Assembly: GCA_017515285.1 (NCBI GenBank)
Contig: JAFWGN010000004.1
Coordinates: forward strand, 1 to 55,188
Source of the DNA: Candidatus Saccharimonadota bacterium
Lineage (GTDB): Bacteria; Patescibacteriota; Saccharimonadia; Saccharimonadales; Saccharimonadaceae
DNA: 55,188 bases
Direction: 5' to 3'
A program made the position numbers and the translations under genes. Under the pieces are notes generated by a model. The model was given only the letters and a program-made list of their open reading frames with translations. It was not told the origin of the DNA and did not search any database. Numbering within the stretch: the stretch's first letter is position 1; the number at the start of each line of letters is the position of its first letter. Below are positions 38,059 through 47,114 of the stretch, in pieces.

Positions 38059-38961
38059 CTAGGCGCTCCTTTCTTTAAGATAGCGGGAGAGGGCGTCTTG
38101 CCAGGTTGGGAGAGGGGTGAATCCGTTTGCTTTTAATTTTGATTTGTCGAGGCGGGAGTTTTTGGGACGAGCGGCGACGGATTTTCCGGCGATTTGTTCG
38201 TATTCTGCGGTTGAGACGGGGATGACCTTTGACTTAATTCCGGCTTGCTTAAAAATCTCTTTAGTGAAATCGGCCCAGGAGATAAAACCGCCCTCGTTGG
38301 TCGCGTGGTAGTAACCGTATTTTTCGGTTTCTAGCATATCGACGAGGAGACGAGCGAGGTCCGGGCAGTAGGTCGGAGTGCCGATTTGGTCGTCGACGAC
38401 CTTGACTTCTTCATGGCTCTCGCCAACGCGGAGCATTGTATCAACGAAGTTCTTGCCGTTTTTTCCAAAAACCCAGGCGATGCGGACGATGAAGTATTTT
38501 TCGAGAGTGCCGGCGACGACTTGTTCCCCGCCGAGTTTGGTTTCGCCGTAGTAATTGAGCGGGGCGTAAGACTTATCGTCGGGTTGCCACGGGGTTTCGC
38601 CTTGGCCGTTAAAAACGTAGTCGGTGGAAATGTAAACAAACTTGGCGTTTAGATTTTTCGCCATGTCGGCGAGGTTTTTGGTTCCGTCGATATTAACTTG
38701 TTTGACGACGGGCTTCATCGTTTCATCTTCGGCACCGTCAACGTTGGTCCAGGCGGCACAATGAACGATGGCGTCGGGTTTTAGGTTGGTGAGGACTTTT
38801 TTGACATTTTCTTTATCCGTAATGTCGAGACCGACAACGTTAAACTCGCCCTTGCCGTCGCCAGAACGGTCGGAGCCAACAGCTTCAATTCCCCGTTTCT
38901 TTAACTCTAACATAACATCGCGACCAAGTTGGCCAGAAACGCCAGTAACAAAAACTTTCAT
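38059..38961 (-). CDS. rfbD: dTDP-4-dehydrorhamnose reductase
   Basis: A 300-residue NAD(P)H-dependent reductase that makes dTDP-L-rhamnose in the last step of the pathway. Features include the N-terminal VTGVSGQLGRDV Rossmann loop, the HCAAWTNVDGAEDE segment typical of RmlD, YISTDYVFNG, the catalytic Tyr-x-x-x-Lys in NYYGETKLGGEQ, and RIAWVFGKNGKNFVDTM. Length and motifs are standard. It is translated from a GGAGG site 9 nt before the ATG and is the last gene of the rfbA-rfbC-rfbB-rfbD operon. Confidence 0.93.
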   Translation of the reverse strand: MKVFVTGVSGQLGRDVMLELKKRGIEAVGSDRSGDGKGEFNVVGLDITDKENVKKVLTNLKPDAIVHCAAWTNVDGAEDETMKPVVKQVNIDGTKNLADMAKNLNAKFVYISTDYVFNGQGETPWQPDDKSYAPLNYYGETKLGGEQVVAGTLEKYFIVRIAWVFGKNGKNFVDTMLRVGESHEEVKVVDDQIGTPTYCPDLARLLVDMLETEKYGYYHATNEGGFISWADFTKEIFKQAGIKSKVIPVSTAEYEQIAGKSVAARPKNSRLDKSKLKANGFTPLPTWQDALSRYLKERSA

Positions 38962-38963
38962 TC

Positions 38964-39989
38964 TTATTTTCCTCCGTACATTTTAGAATAGTAGTTTTGG
39001 TATTCTCCGGAGATGATTTCTTCCCACCAACCCTTGTTCTTCAAATACCAGTCGACAGTTTTTTCGATGCCGTCTTTAAATTTGGTTTCGGGAAGCCAAC
39101 CGAGCTCTTCGTGAATTTTGGTTGGGTCGATGGCGTAACGGCGATCATGCCCCTTTCTGTCTTCGACGAAAGTAATCAGGCTTTCGGGTTTGGCGAGCTT
39201 TTTTAGGATTAGTTTGACGATTTCGATATTGCTCATTTCGTTATGACCGCCGACATTGTAAACTTCGCCGAGCTTGCCGTTATGAATGATTAAGTCAATT
39301 GCTTTACAATGGTCCTCGACGTAGAGCCAGTCGCGGACGTTTTTGCCATCGCCATAAACCGGGAGAGGCTTATCGTTCAAGGCGTTGATAATCATTAGCG
39401 GGATTAGTTTTTCCGGGAAATGGTAGGGGCCGTAGTTATTAGAGCAACGAGAGATGGTTGCCGGGAAGTTGAAGGTGCGGAAGTAGGCGAGGACGAGAAG
39501 GTCGGCCGAAGCCTTGGAAGCGGAATAGGGAGATGAAGCGTGGACCGGAGTTTTCTCGGTGAAGAATAAATCGGGGCGGTCGAGCGGAAGGTCGCCGTAA
39601 ACTTCGTCGGTGGAGACTTGGTGATAACGCGGGATGTTTAATTCGCGACAAACTTCCATTAGGGTTTGCGTTCCCTTGATGTTAGTGTCGACAAAAATCT
39701 CCGGCCCCTCGATTGAGCGATCAACGTGGGACTCGGCGGCGAAATTGACAACGATGTCGGGACTTATTTCTTTGAAGAGTTTTCTAATTCCCTCTTTGTC
39801 GCAAATGTTAAGTTTTTCGAAACGGAAGTTCGGGTTTTTTAAGGCGTCTTTTAAGGTCGAGAGATTACCGGCATAAGTTAAGCAATCGACGCAAACGATT
39901 TTGTAGGTTGGATATTTGTTTAGCATATAGTAAACAAAATTGCTGCCAATAAAACCGGCGCCACCAGTAACAACGATAGTTTTTTCCAT
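38964..39989 (-). CDS. rfbB: dTDP-glucose 4,6-dehydratase
   Basis: A 341-residue extended short-chain dehydrogenase that converts dTDP-glucose to dTDP-4-keto-6-deoxyglucose. It shows GGAGFIGSNFV at the N terminus, NFAAESHVDRSI, the catalytic region STDEVYGDL, Tyr-x-x-x-Lys in SPYSASKASADL, and RCSNNYGPYHFPEKLIP. It has an AAAGGAGGAAAT ribosome site 3 nt before the ATG, and the ATG shares a base with the rfbC stop. Standard length and fully conserved motifs. Product feeds RfbC and RfbD. Confidence 0.95.
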   Translation of the reverse strand: MEKTIVVTGGAGFIGSNFVYYMLNKYPTYKIVCVDCLTYAGNLSTLKDALKNPNFRFEKLNICDKEGIRKLFKEISPDIVVNFAAESHVDRSIEGPEIFVDTNIKGTQTLMEVCRELNIPRYHQVSTDEVYGDLPLDRPDLFFTEKTPVHASSPYSASKASADLLVLAYFRTFNFPATISRCSNNYGPYHFPEKLIPLMIINALNDKPLPVYGDGKNVRDWLYVEDHCKAIDLIIHNGKLGEVYNVGGHNEMSNIEIVKLILKKLAKPESLITFVEDRKGHDRRYAIDPTKIHEELGWLPETKFKDGIEKTVDWYLKNKGWWEEIISGEYQNYYSKMYGGK

Positions 39990-40549
39990 TAATTTCCTCC
40001 TTTGAAGGTGATTTTAGAATCTTTTAGCGGGGGGTGTTTCTGGTCTTTTTCGCTCAATTTGTATTCGACGTCGAGCGAGGGCCAGTCGATCTTAATTTCG
40101 GGGTCATCGAAAGGTAGCCCGCCTTCGTCTTCGGGGTGGTAGAATTCGTCGCATTTGTAAGCAAATTCGGCGGTGTCGGAGAGGACGAGAAAACCGTGCG
40201 CGAAGCCACGCGGAATCAAAAGTTGTTTTTTGTTGTCGCCGCTTAAAATGACGCCGACGTATTTTCCGTAGGTTTCGGAGCCTTCGCGGAGGTCAACTGC
40301 AACGTCAAAAACTTCGCCGTTTAAGACCCGGACGAGTTTTGCTTGGGGGTGAGTTTTTTGGAAGTGAAGACCTCTTAAAACACCTTTAGTGCTTGAGCTT
40401 TGATTGTCTTGGACGAAGGTATAATTTAGGCCCGCTGACTTGAAATCTTTGTCGGAGAAAGTTTCCATGAAGTAGCCCCGGGAGTCGCCAAAAACCTTCG
40501 GGGTGATTATATAGACGTCTTTGATTGGAGTTTTTTCGAAGTTTAACAT
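39989..40549 (-). CDS. rfbC: dTDP-4-dehydrorhamnose 3,5-epimerase
   Basis: A 186-residue cupin epimerase. It shows DVYIITPKVFGDSRGYFMET, the YTFVQDNQSSSTKGVLRGLHFQ region in shortened view (QDNQSSSTKGVLRGLH, with the catalytic His), VRVLNGEVFDVAVDLR, LIPRGFAHGFLVLSD and YKCDEFYHPEDE. It inverts C3 and C5 of the keto sugar made by RfbB. Length is normal. The gene starts one base after the rfbA stop and overlaps the rfbB start by one base, so all four enzymes should be made together. Confidence 0.94.
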   Translation of the reverse strand: MLNFEKTPIKDVYIITPKVFGDSRGYFMETFSDKDFKSAGLNYTFVQDNQSSSTKGVLRGLHFQKTHPQAKLVRVLNGEVFDVAVDLREGSETYGKYVGVILSGDNKKQLLIPRGFAHGFLVLSDTAEFAYKCDEFYHPEDEGGLPFDDPEIKIDWPSLDVEYKLSEKDQKHPPLKDSKITFKGGN

Positions 40550-40550
40550 T

Positions 40551-41438
40551 TTAGTCTTTTAACTTCCCTTCGGCAACGTTCTTCAGATGTTGACCGTAGC
40601 TCGATTTTCCGTATTTTTCGGCGGACTCGAGGAGTTTTTCTTTCGGAATCCAACCGTTTCTGAAGGCGATTTCTTCGGGGGCGGAGATTTCGACGCCTTG
40701 GCGCTTTTGGATGACACGGACGAAGTCGGAGGCGTCGGCGAGGGAGTCCATCGTTCCGGTGTCGAGCCAAGCGAAGCCACGACCGAGAGTTTGGACGTCT
40801 AGGTTACCTTCGTTCAAATATAATTCATTCAGGGACGTTATCTCGAGTTCGCCACGACTGGAGGGCTTGACGCGTTTGGCTTTTTCGGAAACGCCGGCGG
40901 GATAGAAATAGAGACCGGTAACGGCGTAGTTGGATTTTGGGACTTTTGGCTTTTCTTCAATCGAAATAGCGCGCCATTCCTTGTCGAACTCGACTACGCC
41001 AAAACGTTCGGGGTCGTCAACGTAGTAACCGAAAACAGTGGCGCGGGCATTTTCTTCGGCGTTTTTAACGGAACTTTTGAGGGATTTGACGAAGCCGTCG
41101 CCGTAAAAAATATTATCGCCGAGGACCATGGCGCAGGCGTCTTCGCCTATAAATTCTTCGCCGAGAATGAAAGCCTGGGTGAGGCCGTCGGGGGAAGGTT
41201 GGACTTTGTAACTTAATTTGAGGCCAAACCCAGAGCCATCACCAAGGAGACGCTCGAAATTCGGGAGGTCGGTCGGGGTAGAGATGATGAGAATGTCGCG
41301 AATTCCGGCGAGCATAAGGGTCGAGAGTGGGTAATAAATCATCGGTTTGTCATAGACCGGGAGCATCTGCTTCGAAGTTGCTAACGTTAGGGGGTAAAGG
41401 CGGGTTCCTGAGCCGCCGGCTAGAATAATTCCTTTCAT
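40551..41438 (-). CDS. rfbA: Glucose-1-phosphate thymidylyltransferase
   Basis: A 295-residue nucleotidyltransferase joining dTTP and glucose-1-phosphate to give dTDP-glucose. It has the N-terminal [16 protein letters not shown], the [15 protein letters not shown] segment, [13 protein letters not shown], and [20 protein letters not shown]. The first gene of the rhamnose operon. A TGGTAAAAT box lies about 20 nt upstream, and an AGGAG site is placed 5 nt before the ATG, so unlike most first genes here it has a conventional leader. Confidence 0.96.
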   Translation of the reverse strand: MKGIILAGGSGTRLYPLTLATSKQMLPVYDKPMIYYPLSTLMLAGIRDILIISTPTDLPNFERLLGDGSGFGLKLSYKVQPSPDGLTQAFILGEEFIGEDACAMVLGDNIFYGDGFVKSLKSSVKNAEENARATVFGYYVDDPERFGVVEFDKEWRAISIEEKPKVPKSNYAVTGLYFYPAGVSEKAKRVKPSSRGELEITSLNELYLNEGNLDVQTLGRGFAWLDTGTMDSLADASDFVRVIQKRQGVEISAPEEIAFRNGWIPKEKLLESAEKYGKSSYGQHLKNVAEGKLKD

Positions 41439-41458
41439 AAAACTCCTTTTTCAAATAT

Positions 41459-41464
41459 ATTTTA
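41459..41464 (-). promoter_or_regulatory. Extended -10 box for the rfb operon
   Basis: TGGTAAAAT on the minus strand, 20 nt before the rfbA ATG, with ATGACT as a possible -35 box 17 nt upstream. The -35 region lies against the divergent -10 at 41490. Confidence 0.55.
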
Positions 41465-41489
41465 CCATAGATAGGGCTTAAAGTCATGA

Positions 41490-41495
41490 TATAAT
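41490..41495 (+). promoter_or_regulatory. Extended -10 box for the DUF2142 gene
   Basis: TGATATAAT, exactly 6 nt before ATG 41502; leaderless. It is divergent from the rfb promoter, and the two units may compete. Confidence 0.65.
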
Positions 41496-41501
41496 GAGGG
41501 T

Positions 41502-43031
41502 ATGAAGAAATGGAAGGTCATACTCGAAAAATACAAAACTTACACGAATTATTTTGTCCTTGCAATAATGGCGATTAACGCCGCATTGACCGTTCATTTA
41601 TTTATTCGACAAGGCGTGGCTAGTAAGTTGGCGCTTGCGGTTACGCTACTTGTTGAGGTTTTATTTGAAGCGGGACTGGTCGCGATTTATTATCGACTGA
41701 AGAAACAGGGGGCGGAGATTCATAAGTTTTTCCTGTGGTTTTATATTCCGATTGGGATGCTTTTTATTATCTTTTTGCCGCATCAACAAACGCCGGATTC
41801 CTATGCGCATCTTACTCGCGCGTATGAGGTTAGCAACGGGGTTTTGGTTGCGCAACCGGCAGAGGACGGGGTGAACGGGGCGACGCTTCCGGTCGAGATT
41901 CGACATTTTATCGAGCGCGAAGAAAACTATCAGTACGAACTTACTAGTCTTGGGACGACGCTGAGCGGCGAGACGTATCTTGAGCAGGAGCAATATCCTT
42001 CAGCGTCGGGATATATGTTTTTGCTTTATCTTCCGCACGTCATCGGCATTTGGATTGGACGGCTCTTGGGGCTTCCGGTTTATTTTATCTTGATGTGTGC
42101 AAGAATTTGCTCGATGCTCATGTTTGGCATTATGGCGTATTTTGCGATTAAACTGGCACCGAGATTTAAGATGTTCTTGATGTTTCTCGCGACAATGCCA
42201 ATGACCTTGCAACAGACAACGGCATTTACAGCGGACGCAATTACGTTTGGTGTGGCGTTTTTGTTAGTGGGGTATGCGTTATATTTAATATATGGCGATG
42301 TGAAGAAGCTCACGCGAAAACACCTTGCTGGAATCTATGGGCTGGCGGCGGCGATGGCGCTTTGCAAGGTGGTTTATTTGCCGCTTATGGGGCTTTTTGC
42401 GTTAATTCCTTGGAAAAAATTTGGGAGCAAAAAGGTAAAGTGGCTCAATGGAATCCTTGCGATTATGATTGGATTGGCGCTTGAGTTGATTTGGATGAAA
42501 GTGCAGGCGACAAGTCAAGGAACGATTGCGATTACTGACCAGTTTACGTTCATTCTGCAACATCCGCTACGATATGTAATGTATATGTTCGGAACTATGG
42601 CGGATTACTTGAGCACGTTTTATATCGCTTCGACGTTCGGGATGTCGCTCGGGGCGTGGAAATTTGACTTGCCGAACGTTTATTTCTACCTCGCAATGGC
42701 AATGGCGGCGATTGTGTTCGTCCGCGGGACGGAACATTTTAACGTCAAGAAAAGTGTCCGGTTGATGAGCTGGGTGATTTTTGCGACCGTTACGGTTGGT
42801 TTTATGACGGCGATGTTTACACAATGGACCAAGCCGGGGCTGAATTATGTTGATGGGGTTCAGGGGCGATACTTTATTCCGATATTGACACTTATGCCAT
42901 TGATGTTTAGTTCGTCAAAAGAACGTCAGGACGAAAAGACTTCGTTGCCGTTTCAGTATCCGTTACTGTTTAATATGGGTTTTTGCGTGATTGCGGTCGC
43001 AACGATTGTTGCGGTTAATCTTGCAAGATAG
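41502..43031 (+). CDS. DUF2142-like polytopic membrane protein
   Basis: A 509-residue membrane protein with about twelve hydrophobic helices. After the second to third helix is FLPHQQTPDSYAHLTRAYEV, the acidic 'P-D-x-x-x-H-x-x-R-A' motif in the first exported loop that marks DUF2142 proteins, followed by the charged TLPVEIRHFIEREE loop. A C-terminal YVDGVQGRYFIPI segment (Q-G-R-Y) is also typical. The fold resembles GT-C glycosyltransferases, so transfer of a sugar from a polyprenyl-phosphate donor outside the membrane is likely, though unproven for the family. Its gene stands alone between rfbA (divergent) and the flippase fusion (convergent, directly abutting). Confidence 0.8.
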   Translation: MKKWKVILEKYKTYTNYFVLAIMAINAALTVHLFIRQGVASKLALAVTLLVEVLFEAGLVAIYYRLKKQGAEIHKFFLWFYIPIGMLFIIFLPHQQTPDSYAHLTRAYEVSNGVLVAQPAEDGVNGATLPVEIRHFIEREENYQYELTSLGTTLSGETYLEQEQYPSASGYMFLLYLPHVIGIWIGRLLGLPVYFILMCARICSMLMFGIMAYFAIKLAPRFKMFLMFLATMPMTLQQTTAFTADAITFGVAFLLVGYALYLIYGDVKKLTRKHLAGIYGLAAAMALCKVVYLPLMGLFALIPWKKFGSKKVKWLNGILAIMIGLALELIWMKVQATSQGTIAITDQFTFILQHPLRYVMYMFGTMADYLSTFYIASTFGMSLGAWKFDLPNVYFYLAMAMAAIVFVRGTEHFNVKKSVRLMSWVIFATVTVGFMTAMFTQWTKPGLNYVDGVQGRYFIPILTLMPLMFSSSKERQDEKTSLPFQYPLLFNMGFCVIAVATIVAVNLAR

Positions 43032-45077
43032 TTATAAATTATTGGACTTTTCGCTGGCCTTGTAAGTCTTGGTGAGTTTTCTAGCAATCCAATCGGGCCA
43101 GAATTTGCGATAGACCGCAAAGTCTTCGGCGGAGCGGCGGTCGTCGGCGAGGGTTTTGGAGGTTTCGGAATCGACATGAATACGATGCCCCATGAGCGGC
43201 TCTTTGACAAAAACAAATTTTCCCTTCCTCCTGGAAAGTTTTTCCCAGGCTTGCCAGTCAACATTGCAGGACATATCGCACTTGAAAAGCGGGGGTTTGA
43301 CCTTTTTCGTGTTGAAAGTAACGGCGGGACAAGAAATCGCATCGCCGAAACGGAGCGCAAAACGCTTTGCCCATTTTTGACCATAAAAGGAGCGGTTGTT
43401 TAGGGGGGTTAGAAGGATGCGTTTTATTCTTAAATTCGTGTTGGAAAAAACTTTCTTTTTCCCGCGGAGTTCGTAGTAGTCAGAAAAAATGATTTGGGTT
43501 TCGTTCCCCGCTTCGAGATAGGCGTCGATGATTTTTTCGGCGTAGGACGGGTCGTAAATGTCGTCTTGGTGGGCGATAGTGACGAGCGGGGTGTTCGCGG
43601 CGGCTAGCGCGGAGTCGAAGTCGCCACCGATTGAGGTATGTTCGCCGGTTTTAATGTCGAGATTATACTTCTTGGCGAGGCGAGTAATGTGTTCGTTGAG
43701 CGTTGTTGTAAAAATTACAACATTTGTCGGGAGGGTTTGATTCTTGACGGATTCGATGCAGGATTCGAGGAACTCACTTTCTTTATAGGCGAGGACGACA
43801 AAAGTATGGAGATTCTCCCTCGATTCCCCGCTTTTTGGGACGATTTTTTCTTCGAAGGAATAGATGGCGCGCCAGTAGATGATGACGTAGAGAATGAGAA
43901 GTAGGGCCATCGAGGAAGCGTATGCAAGAGCGCCACCAAAAACACCGGAGGATTCGACGAGCGGACCGGACGCGAGGAGAGCAAAAATAGAGGCGAGGAC
44001 AAAAGCGAAAGCCTGGGAAGCGGTGCGGCGCATGGCAGTAAGAACGTTCGAGAGAATGAACGAGAGGGCGTAGAAAGTTGCGCCGATAAGGATGACTACG
44101 AGGGAGATGAGGTCAGAGGAAACGTCGATACCGTAGAGAAGTTCAAAAACAGGGCGACCGAGAAGGAAACCGGCAAAGGTCGCGAAACCACCGAACGCCG
44201 CCATGACGCAAGACAACCTTAATACGAGGAAGTTAAGCGGGCGAGAAGTCGGGGCTTTTAAGGCGGACTTGATTTTTAGCAAGAACGGGTGAATGAGGAA
44301 GTTGGCGACGAGAGTCATCACGGTTGCCGGCATGGCGATAATGCCGTAAATCGTTTGGAGGTTGGGGGTGACGAGAGAATCGATGGCGTATTTCGAGGCG
44401 CTGATGAGATATTGAGTGAGGAGAGTAAAAATAAAGACGAAAAAACCGAGGTGAAACAGTTTTAGCGATTTTTTCCAGGCGAACGATTCGAGCTTGAAGC
44501 CGGAGCGGCGGAGTCTCGGGAAATCATAGAGGGCCATAATGACGAGATTAGTGGCGACGAGGGCAAGAGAGGCGAAGATGAGGTTTTTTGAATAGTAGTC
44601 GGTGAGAAAAAAGACAACGGGGCCGAGGAGGCCCTTCAGAAAAAGCGAGATGCCGACTTCGTAGAGGCGGTCGGTCTTTTGGAGAATGGCATAAATCATT
44701 TCGGCGAAAGCGTCGGTGGCTTTATAGATGATAAGGATTAGGACGATGGCGAACTTTAACTCGGTGTAACCGCGGATAAAGGCGAAGGCGAGGCCGGCGA
44801 GAATCATAATGGTTGAGGTTATAATTCGGTGAGTGAAATAGAGGTTGTCCGTGAGGGATTTGTCTTTTTCGGTGACCTGAAAAGTGCGGCCGGCGTAGAG
44901 TCCGAAGACTTGGAAAACGCAGGCGTTAGAAAAGGCGAAGGTAAAAATCCCGGCGTCGTCGATGCCGTTGAGGCGCGTGACGATGATGAGGAAAATTAGA
45001 GAGGTGAAAGCGTAGAGGGAGGAACCGATTAAGTTCCAGAGAAAGTTTTTCTTGAGATTATTTTTTGGGGCCGACAT
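43032..45077 (-). CDS. Wzx-like flippase fused to a GT2 glycosyltransferase
   Basis: A 681-residue fusion. Residues 1-405 are a polysaccharide-biosynthesis flippase with about twelve transmembrane helices (NLIGSSLYAFTSLIFLIIVT start, later GPVVFFLTDYY and VILIGATFYALSFILSNVLT). After a short linker, residues 421-681 are a soluble GT2 domain: FVVLAYKESEFLESCIESVK, a central acidic site HQDDIYDPSY near 503-512, and DWQAWEKLSRRKGKFVFV. No typical GT2 enzyme is joined to a flippase, to my knowledge. The enzyme may add a last sugar and hand the lipid-linked unit to the flippase. The start lies inside the DUF2304 gene (20-nt overlap). Confidence 0.85.
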   Translation of the reverse strand: MSAPKNNLKKNFLWNLIGSSLYAFTSLIFLIIVTRLNGIDDAGIFTFAFSNACVFQVFGLYAGRTFQVTEKDKSLTDNLYFTHRIITSTIMILAGLAFAFIRGYTELKFAIVLILIIYKATDAFAEMIYAILQKTDRLYEVGISLFLKGLLGPVVFFLTDYYSKNLIFASLALVATNLVIMALYDFPRLRRSGFKLESFAWKKSLKLFHLGFFVFIFTLLTQYLISASKYAIDSLVTPNLQTIYGIIAMPATVMTLVANFLIHPFLLKIKSALKAPTSRPLNFLVLRLSCVMAAFGGFATFAGFLLGRPVFELLYGIDVSSDLISLVVILIGATFYALSFILSNVLTAMRRTASQAFAFVLASIFALLASGPLVESSGVFGGALAYASSMALLLILYVIIYWRAIYSFEEKIVPKSGESRENLHTFVVLAYKESEFLESCIESVKNQTLPTNVVIFTTTLNEHITRLAKKYNLDIKTGEHTSIGGDFDSALAAANTPLVTIAHQDDIYDPSYAEKIIDAYLEAGNETQIIFSDYYELRGKKKVFSNTNLRIKRILLTPLNNRSFYGQKWAKRFALRFGDAISCPAVTFNTKKVKPPLFKCDMSCNVDWQAWEKLSRRKGKFVFVKEPLMGHRIHVDSETSKTLADDRRSAEDFAVYRKFWPDWIARKLTKTYKASEKSNNL

Positions 45078-45414
45078 CTTTTTTGCGCTCGCTCTTTAAG
45101 ATGGAGATTTCTTGAATGAGGTTGTCGATTTGCTTCTTTTGCTTCGTAACAAAGAGGGTGAGGGCGAAGGTGATAATCATGAGCATGGTGATTAGAACGC
45201 CAATGATGAGGTTGGAGACGACGGCGAACTTGAAGATTTGGTTGATGAGGTCGAAGAGGTTCGGGAAGACACCAACGACGAGGAGAATAAGGGCGGCGAA
45301 AAACCAAATCATCGAGTAGCGAATGGAGATGCGGCGGGTACGAATTGCAGCAATAAGAACGACGAACCAAGCGATGGCGAAAAGAATTAGAGCGATTGAA
45401 AGACGGTTATCCAC
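45058..45414 (-). CDS. DUF2304-like small membrane protein
   Basis: A 118-residue protein with three transmembrane helices (about 5-22, 32-52 and 66-89) and a Lys/Glu-rich C-terminal coiled tail (KKQKKQIDNLIQEISILKSE). The internal RRISIRYSMIWFFAALILL is typical of DUF2304. DUF2304 proteins usually accompany DPM1-like glycosyltransferases, as here: its start overlaps the GT2 gene at 45407 by 8 nt, and its end overlaps the flippase-GT2 fusion. It probably helps hold the transferase at the membrane. Confidence 0.8.
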   Translation of the reverse strand: MDNRLSIALILFAIAWFVVLIAAIRTRRISIRYSMIWFFAALILLVVGVFPNLFDLINQIFKFAVVSNLIIGVLITMLMIITFALTLFVTKQKKQIDNLIQEISILKSERKKDVGPKK

Positions 45415-46117
45415 GGGGTCTCCTTAAAGTGATAATCTGTAAAATTACGTTAATCATGTAGTAAATGCTCTTTAGTTTTGAAATTGAGGACTTGCCGTTT
45501 TCGCGGGGGTTCATTTTTGCGGGGACTTCGGAAATTTTGAAGCCGGCAAGGAGGGCGGAGACGATAGAGATGGGCTCCGGGTATTCGGCACTGTAATCCT
45601 TTGCGAAGAACGAAATCATGGCGCGGTCAACGGCGCGAAAGCCGGAGGTCGTGTCGAAAATACGGCGACGAGTCTTCAGTTTTATAAAGTTGGAGATGGT
45701 TTTGATGCCGACGCGGCGGAGGGCGGAAGACTTGAAGTTTGAGAGACTTTTGTCGATAAATCGGGAGCCGATGGCCATGTTGGCGGAACCGTCGAGAATG
45801 GGGGCGAGTAGGGTTTCGATGCTGCCGATGTCGTGTTGGCCGTCGCCGTCGAATTGGATGGCGACGTCGTAGTTGTTGAGTTCGGCGTATTTGTAGCCGG
45901 TTTGGACGGCGCCGCCGATACCGAGGTTTTCGATGAGTCTAATGTGAGGGATGTGATTTTCGGTTAGGATTTCTTCGGTGCGGTCGGTCGAGCCGTCGTT
46001 GATGACGACATAATCGTATTTTTTGGTGTGTTCGGAAATAAACCGGCAGGTGGTTAAGATGCTTTTTTCTTCGTTGAAAGCTGGGACGATGAGTAAAACC
46101 CTCGGGGAATTTGCCAT
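45407..46117 (-). CDS. GT2 glycosyltransferase, polyprenyl-phosphate sugar synthase type
   Basis: A 236-residue GT2 enzyme of the DPM1-like class. It shows LLIVPAFNEEKSI at the start, VINDGSTDRTEEIL, ENLGIGGAVQTGYKYA, FDGDGQHDIGSI (the D-x-D metal site), GSRFIDKS and FDTTSGFRAVDR. Members load a hexose from a nucleotide sugar onto polyprenyl phosphate for use outside the cell. There is no C-terminal membrane segment, consistent with a DUF2304 partner. A TGCTATAAT box lies exactly 6 nt before the ATG, so the mRNA is leaderless. It starts the three-gene operon that ends with the flippase fusion. Confidence 0.88.
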   Translation of the reverse strand: MANSPRVLLIVPAFNEEKSILTTCRFISEHTKKYDYVVINDGSTDRTEEILTENHIPHIRLIENLGIGGAVQTGYKYAELNNYDVAIQFDGDGQHDIGSIETLLAPILDGSANMAIGSRFIDKSLSNFKSSALRRVGIKTISNFIKLKTRRRIFDTTSGFRAVDRAMISFFAKDYSAEYPEPISIVSALLAGFKISEVPAKMNPRENGKSSISKLKSIYYMINVILQIITLRRPRG

Positions 46118-46123
46118 AAGATA

Positions 46124-46129
46124 ATTATA
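46124..46129 (-). promoter_or_regulatory. Extended -10 box for the 46117 operon
   Basis: TGCTATAAT on the minus strand, exactly 6 nt before the ATG at 46117; leaderless. Confidence 0.65.
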
Positions 46130-46136
46130 GCACAGT

Positions 46137-47114
46137 TTATCTTTTAGCGATACGGGAGGCTTCCGCGCTTTGGGCGGCGAGGATTGTTGGCGAGAGAGGG
46201 TGGTTTTCTGCGATGAAAGCGTGAATTTCTTTAACTTCTTTTAGGAGGGTTTTTGATTTTTTGGAGTTTGCGGTGACGGAGTGACTATGAATACGGAAGT
46301 AATTTAGAGCGGGGCGAGAATAGGCAAGGGAGCCGTGTTCTAAAACTCGGAGATAGAAATACCAGTCGGAGGTTTGGGAAAACTTTTCCGATTCTTTGAG
46401 GTATTTTTCGAACGGGATTTTAGGAGCGAGGCGGAAGACGCACGACGAGACGTTGGGGACGATACAGTTGATGGCGAACTCGTGCTTTGTTAGCTCTTCC
46501 CCGCTCAAGATAAAATCGCGCTCGAAAAGTTTTGTTCCGAGCTTGTCGACGGAGCGATTCGCGAAATCGTAAGTTAAAACGGAGCCGGATTTGTTAATGG
46601 CGACGGAATTGGAAAACGACATGACGACGGAGGGTTCTTCGAACTTTTGCATCACGGTCGCGAGGAAGTTCGGGTCGGAAAGGTCATCAGCCTCGGCAAT
46701 CCAGAGGAAGTCACCGGAGGCTATTTCGAACGCCTTTTCCCATTGGAAAGTGGATTTGCCGGAGTTTTGGGTGTTTTTGATAAACTTGATTTTTAGGTCG
46801 GGGTATTCGGGTTTTATGACGTCGATAAGGGTCTTTATTAGCGGGACGGAGTGGTCGGTCGAAGCGTCATCTAAAATGATTAGTTCCGAGACGGAGTAGG
46901 TTTGCGTCAAAATGGAGTTTAGGCGCGCTTCGAGGAAATTGGCGTAATTGTAATTTGGGACGACGGCGGTAACTTTTTTAGGAATCTTCGGAACGGCGGG
47001 TTCGAGCTCGAGTCCGCGAAGGGATTTTTCGAAAGGTTTAGTGAGGAAAGTGTAGAGAGCGGGGAGAGCGCGGGAGTTTCCGAGAGATTGTTTCAGGCTA
47101 CTTAATGAAGGCAT
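46137..47114 (-). CDS. GT2 glycosyltransferase
   Basis: A 325-residue inverting GT2 enzyme: VTAVVPNYNYANFLEARL at the start of the catalytic domain (about residue 48), LIILDDASTDHSVPLI, the metal site WIAEADDLSDPNFL and SDWYFYLRVLEHGSLAY further on, with a helical C terminus. The catalytic domain is preceded by about 45 residues with a basic, amphipathic look that could sit on the membrane. Substrate unknown; the context suggests rhamnose or galactofuranose. The start overlaps the end of the upstream glycosyltransferase gene by 17 nt. Confidence 0.85.
   Translation of the reverse strand: MPSLSSLKQSLGNSRALPALYTFLTKPFEKSLRGLELEPAVPKIPKKVTAVVPNYNYANFLEARLNSILTQTYSVSELIILDDASTDHSVPLIKTLIDVIKPEYPDLKIKFIKNTQNSGKSTFQWEKAFEIASGDFLWIAEADDLSDPNFLATVMQKFEEPSVVMSFSNSVAINKSGSVLTYDFANRSVDKLGTKLFERDFILSGEELTKHEFAINCIVPNVSSCVFRLAPKIPFEKYLKESEKFSQTSDWYFYLRVLEHGSLAYSRPALNYFRIHSHSVTANSKKSKTLLKEVKEIHAFIAENHPLSPTILAAQSAEASRIAKR

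Noticed and set aside
40587-40802. Plus- and minus-strand ORFs within rfbA
   Set aside because: Shadow frames of a fully recognisable nucleotidyltransferase.
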